64,000 nt of DNA. It comes from Dallia pectoralis (Eukaryota > Chordata > Actinopteri > Esociformes > Umbridae). A program made the position numbers and the translations under genes. This document shows, one piece after another, positions 62,387-64,000 of this stretch. The first letter of the stretch is position 1. Each line of letters begins with the position of its first letter. Under the pieces are notes generated by a model. That model was not told where the DNA came from and ran no database searches. It saw only the letters and a program-made list of their open reading frames with translations. The DNA is taken from contig CM055742.1 in NCBI GenBank assembly GCA_029465975.1, positions 9,867,030 through 9,931,029 on the forward strand, written 5' to 3'.

Positions 62387-63373
62387 CAGTAAACCTTTGA
62401 CTATGGTTAACACACTCACCAGTTCTGGCTCAAGCATCCACTACACCCCAATGACCACCTCGCCTCCCACCTGTCACTGTGCTCGTCAGTAGACCAATGA
62501 ACTGAGGCTTTAAACAAAAAGCCCTGTTCCCATTGGCTCGTCTCCAGCATGACTCCTCCTCATTCCCTTCTATGGATTCAGATCATGTATCGGTGGATTT
62601 CTCAATTTTCTTTGTCTGCTTTATTTTCGTTGGTGTTTCGTTTTTTTTTTGCTTCTTGTTACCTAGTTGTTTTTGTATTGTTTGGTGTATGTCGTTTTTA
62701 TTTCATGTTGATTCACTTGTATTTACGGTTTCATTATAAATATGATATCGGTTTGAATATATATGCTTGCTTGTATAAATTACTTTTCTTTCGGTTCTGT
62801 TTCAAGCATGTTTTTTCTTTATGTCATACTGTTTTTACATTATACCCCACGCTATTCAGTCCGTTTGGTGGGGTTTCCTTGAGATGGGAATAAAACGCAT
62901 TAAAATGTATCATCACTAAAGTCCATTCCTCATTTCCCAGATGACATCATCCCCCGTAAGGTAATCCAGCGTGGATTTACACTGGAAAGTTGAACGCTAC
63001 TGGACGCGCTCAGACAGAACACGTAGCAGGTGGTCTTATCCACTATAGCTTACAGACACACAGGAGCGGTGGCTCAAGTGTTCGCTTGGTGAATCGAGGT
63101 GTAGCAATATTTTAAAACAAGCCTCAAAACCCTGGAGAGTAGAGAGTTGTGCCAGAGCAATAGCGACACAATACAGAACATTCCGGAACGTTCCTCCTGA
63201 ATCCTCCGGTGTGTTTCTGTCTGAGTTGGCGGTAACGTTTTTCTCCCGTCTGAACACGCCCCCCCCCCCCCCTGACGTTGTTGTGCATGTGCCATCGCAT
63301 CACCGTGGTAACTTCACGATCTGTCAACCTATTTTGTGATGACCCTTGACCCCGACTCTGTTCCCTCCCACAG
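62387..63373. other. intron after the large exon
   Basis: T-rich stretch (62590..62830), an AATAAA at 62889, and a poly-C run (63258..63272). A tRNA-like ggtggctcaagtg at 63070 is too weak to call a SINE. Confidence 0.6.
62889..62894 (+). promoter_or_regulatory. AATAAA hexamer downstream of the large exon
   Basis: If the donor at 62036 is not used, the frame stops at TAA 62041 three codons later, and this hexamer lies about 850 bases downstream in an AT-rich region. It could serve an SH3-less transcript. The evidence is the hexamer only. Confidence 0.2.
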
Positions 63374-63468
63374 ATCAGGATGCCTCCCGAGGGTACCACA
63401 CCGGTGACGGTGGAGGGGGCCGCAACGCACCCCAGGGGCCGATCAGACGAGTCACCCCAGACAGAGAG
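63374..63468 (+). CDS. sorbs2: sorbs2 linker exon before SH3 region
   Basis: The exon is 95 bases, acceptor ttccctcccacag, donor AGAGAG|gtagct, phase 1 to 0. It encodes DQDASRGYHTGDGGGGRNAP and ends in GPIRRVTPDRE, matching the mammalian DRGGALQDRES...RRGTPEKE linker that precedes the first SH3 domain (KLPAKAVYDF). It has the same entry phase as 60125, so the large exon can be skipped in frame. Confidence 0.85.
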
Positions 63469-63640
63469 GTAGCTAAATCTGAACCCCTGTTTCCAGACTC
63501 ACGTAGAGACCCCCAATAAACGGGTCAAGTAGAACACAAATGTACCAGCAAAGCCGCCGTACCCCTCAGGACGTTCCCAGTGCTGTTGGTTATTCTCTGT
63601 GTGGATCTAGATGAGGCGCAATCACATTTAAGAGAATCTC

Positions 63641-63662
63641 AATAAAGAGAGAGAGAGAGAGA
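63641..63662. repeat. (AG)11 microsatellite
   Basis: Short pure AG run in the last intron of the window. Confidence 0.95.
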
Positions 63663-63991
63663 ACGTGCACAGGTGTATATTAAAATGACAGGTGGGCAAC
63701 AGATAGGCTGCTGACAGGTGTCTTCAAGTACAATTAATATTCACAACGCGACCAGTTGGACATCGGACAGGTAAGAGTCATCGGCCCAGGTCATCCGGAG
63801 ACGTTTTCCTCCGAAAATGTAACAGGCCTAGATTATTATAGAAACTTTATTATTGTTTACTGGTAGTTGATTGAAGAGGCGTCCTTGATAATTGCACTCT
63901 ATTTTGGTGACACGTGACGGCTCTCTTCACCACTTCTTGTCTCTCTTTTTCCCACTCTCTCTTTCTCGTCCTCTCGAATCCATCTCCATAG

Positions 63992-64000
63992 GTGTCCCAT
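63992..64000 (+). CDS. sorbs2: possible start of next sorbs2 exon (cut by window edge)
   Basis: The acceptor-like tccatctccatag ends at 63991 after a long TC-rich tract (63920..63985). Phase 0 reads Val-Ser-His. In mammals the linker runs straight into KLPAKAVYDF of the first SH3 domain, so this would be an additional linker exon. Only nine bases are visible. Confidence 0.35.

Noticed and set aside
63060..63110. tRNA-like ggtggctcaagtgttcgc
   Set aside because: Box A resemblance only; no box B at proper spacing and no fold.

Overview
This is vertebrate nuclear DNA, almost certainly from a teleost fish. It has short exons flanked by GT/AG splice sites, large introns, long (GT)n/(CA)n microsatellites, one assembly gap of exactly 500 N, and fish-type interspersed repeat relics. 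There is no bacterial, phage or plasmid content: no operons, no ribosome-binding sites, and no CRISPR despite very regular arrays. A few repeat relics look like those of salmonid, pike or smelt genomes, but the species cannot be fixed from the sequence.

One protein-coding gene is recognisable, on the + strand: sorbs2 (ArgBP2, sorbin and SH3 domain-containing 2). It is an actin and adhesion scaffold of muscle Z-discs, stress fibres and neuronal synapses. I traced 16 well-supported coding exons from the ATG exon (22789..22844) to 63374..63468, with two probable alternative exons (32386..33036 and 33598..about 34054), one candidate exon (51619..51771) and the first bases of a possible further exon (63992). 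Leaving out the alternative exons, the coding pieces add up to 3390 bases (1130 codons) with every splice phase compatible. The SoHo domain is split between 38046..38221 and 41752..41818. The 1911-base exon at 60125..62035 is the neuron-type insert of nArgBP2. The three C-terminal SH3 domains and the 3' end lie beyond the window. Whether this is the teleost a or b paralogue is undetermined.

Layout: 1..22788 is upstream or intronic DNA with no recognised gene, holding several minisatellites, a LINE/SINE-like relic and the assembly gap. 22845..30026 is the first coding intron, of which about 5.6 kb is one 41-bp tandem array. 30027..38221 holds the N-terminal exons and the alternative proline-rich exons, interrupted by 22-bp and 12-bp arrays. 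38222..53326 holds SoHo and linker exons, separated by 63-bp, 36-bp, 57-bp, 63-bp and 18-bp arrays. 53327..60124 is an intron almost filled by a 14-bp/28-bp array with about 876-bp higher-order periodicity. 60125..64000 holds the large exon, a linker exon and the window edge.

By summing the annotated intervals, roughly two fifths of the window is tandem repeat, several times more than the coding exons. Nearly all the long open reading frames in the window are by-products of arrays whose unit is a multiple of three. I found no new gene system. The most useful leads are alternative-isoform signals in sorbs2 (a possible early-terminating exon with a poly(A) signal, phase-incompatible exons, a candidate novel exon, a missing zinc ligand) and the unusual structure of the intronic arrays.
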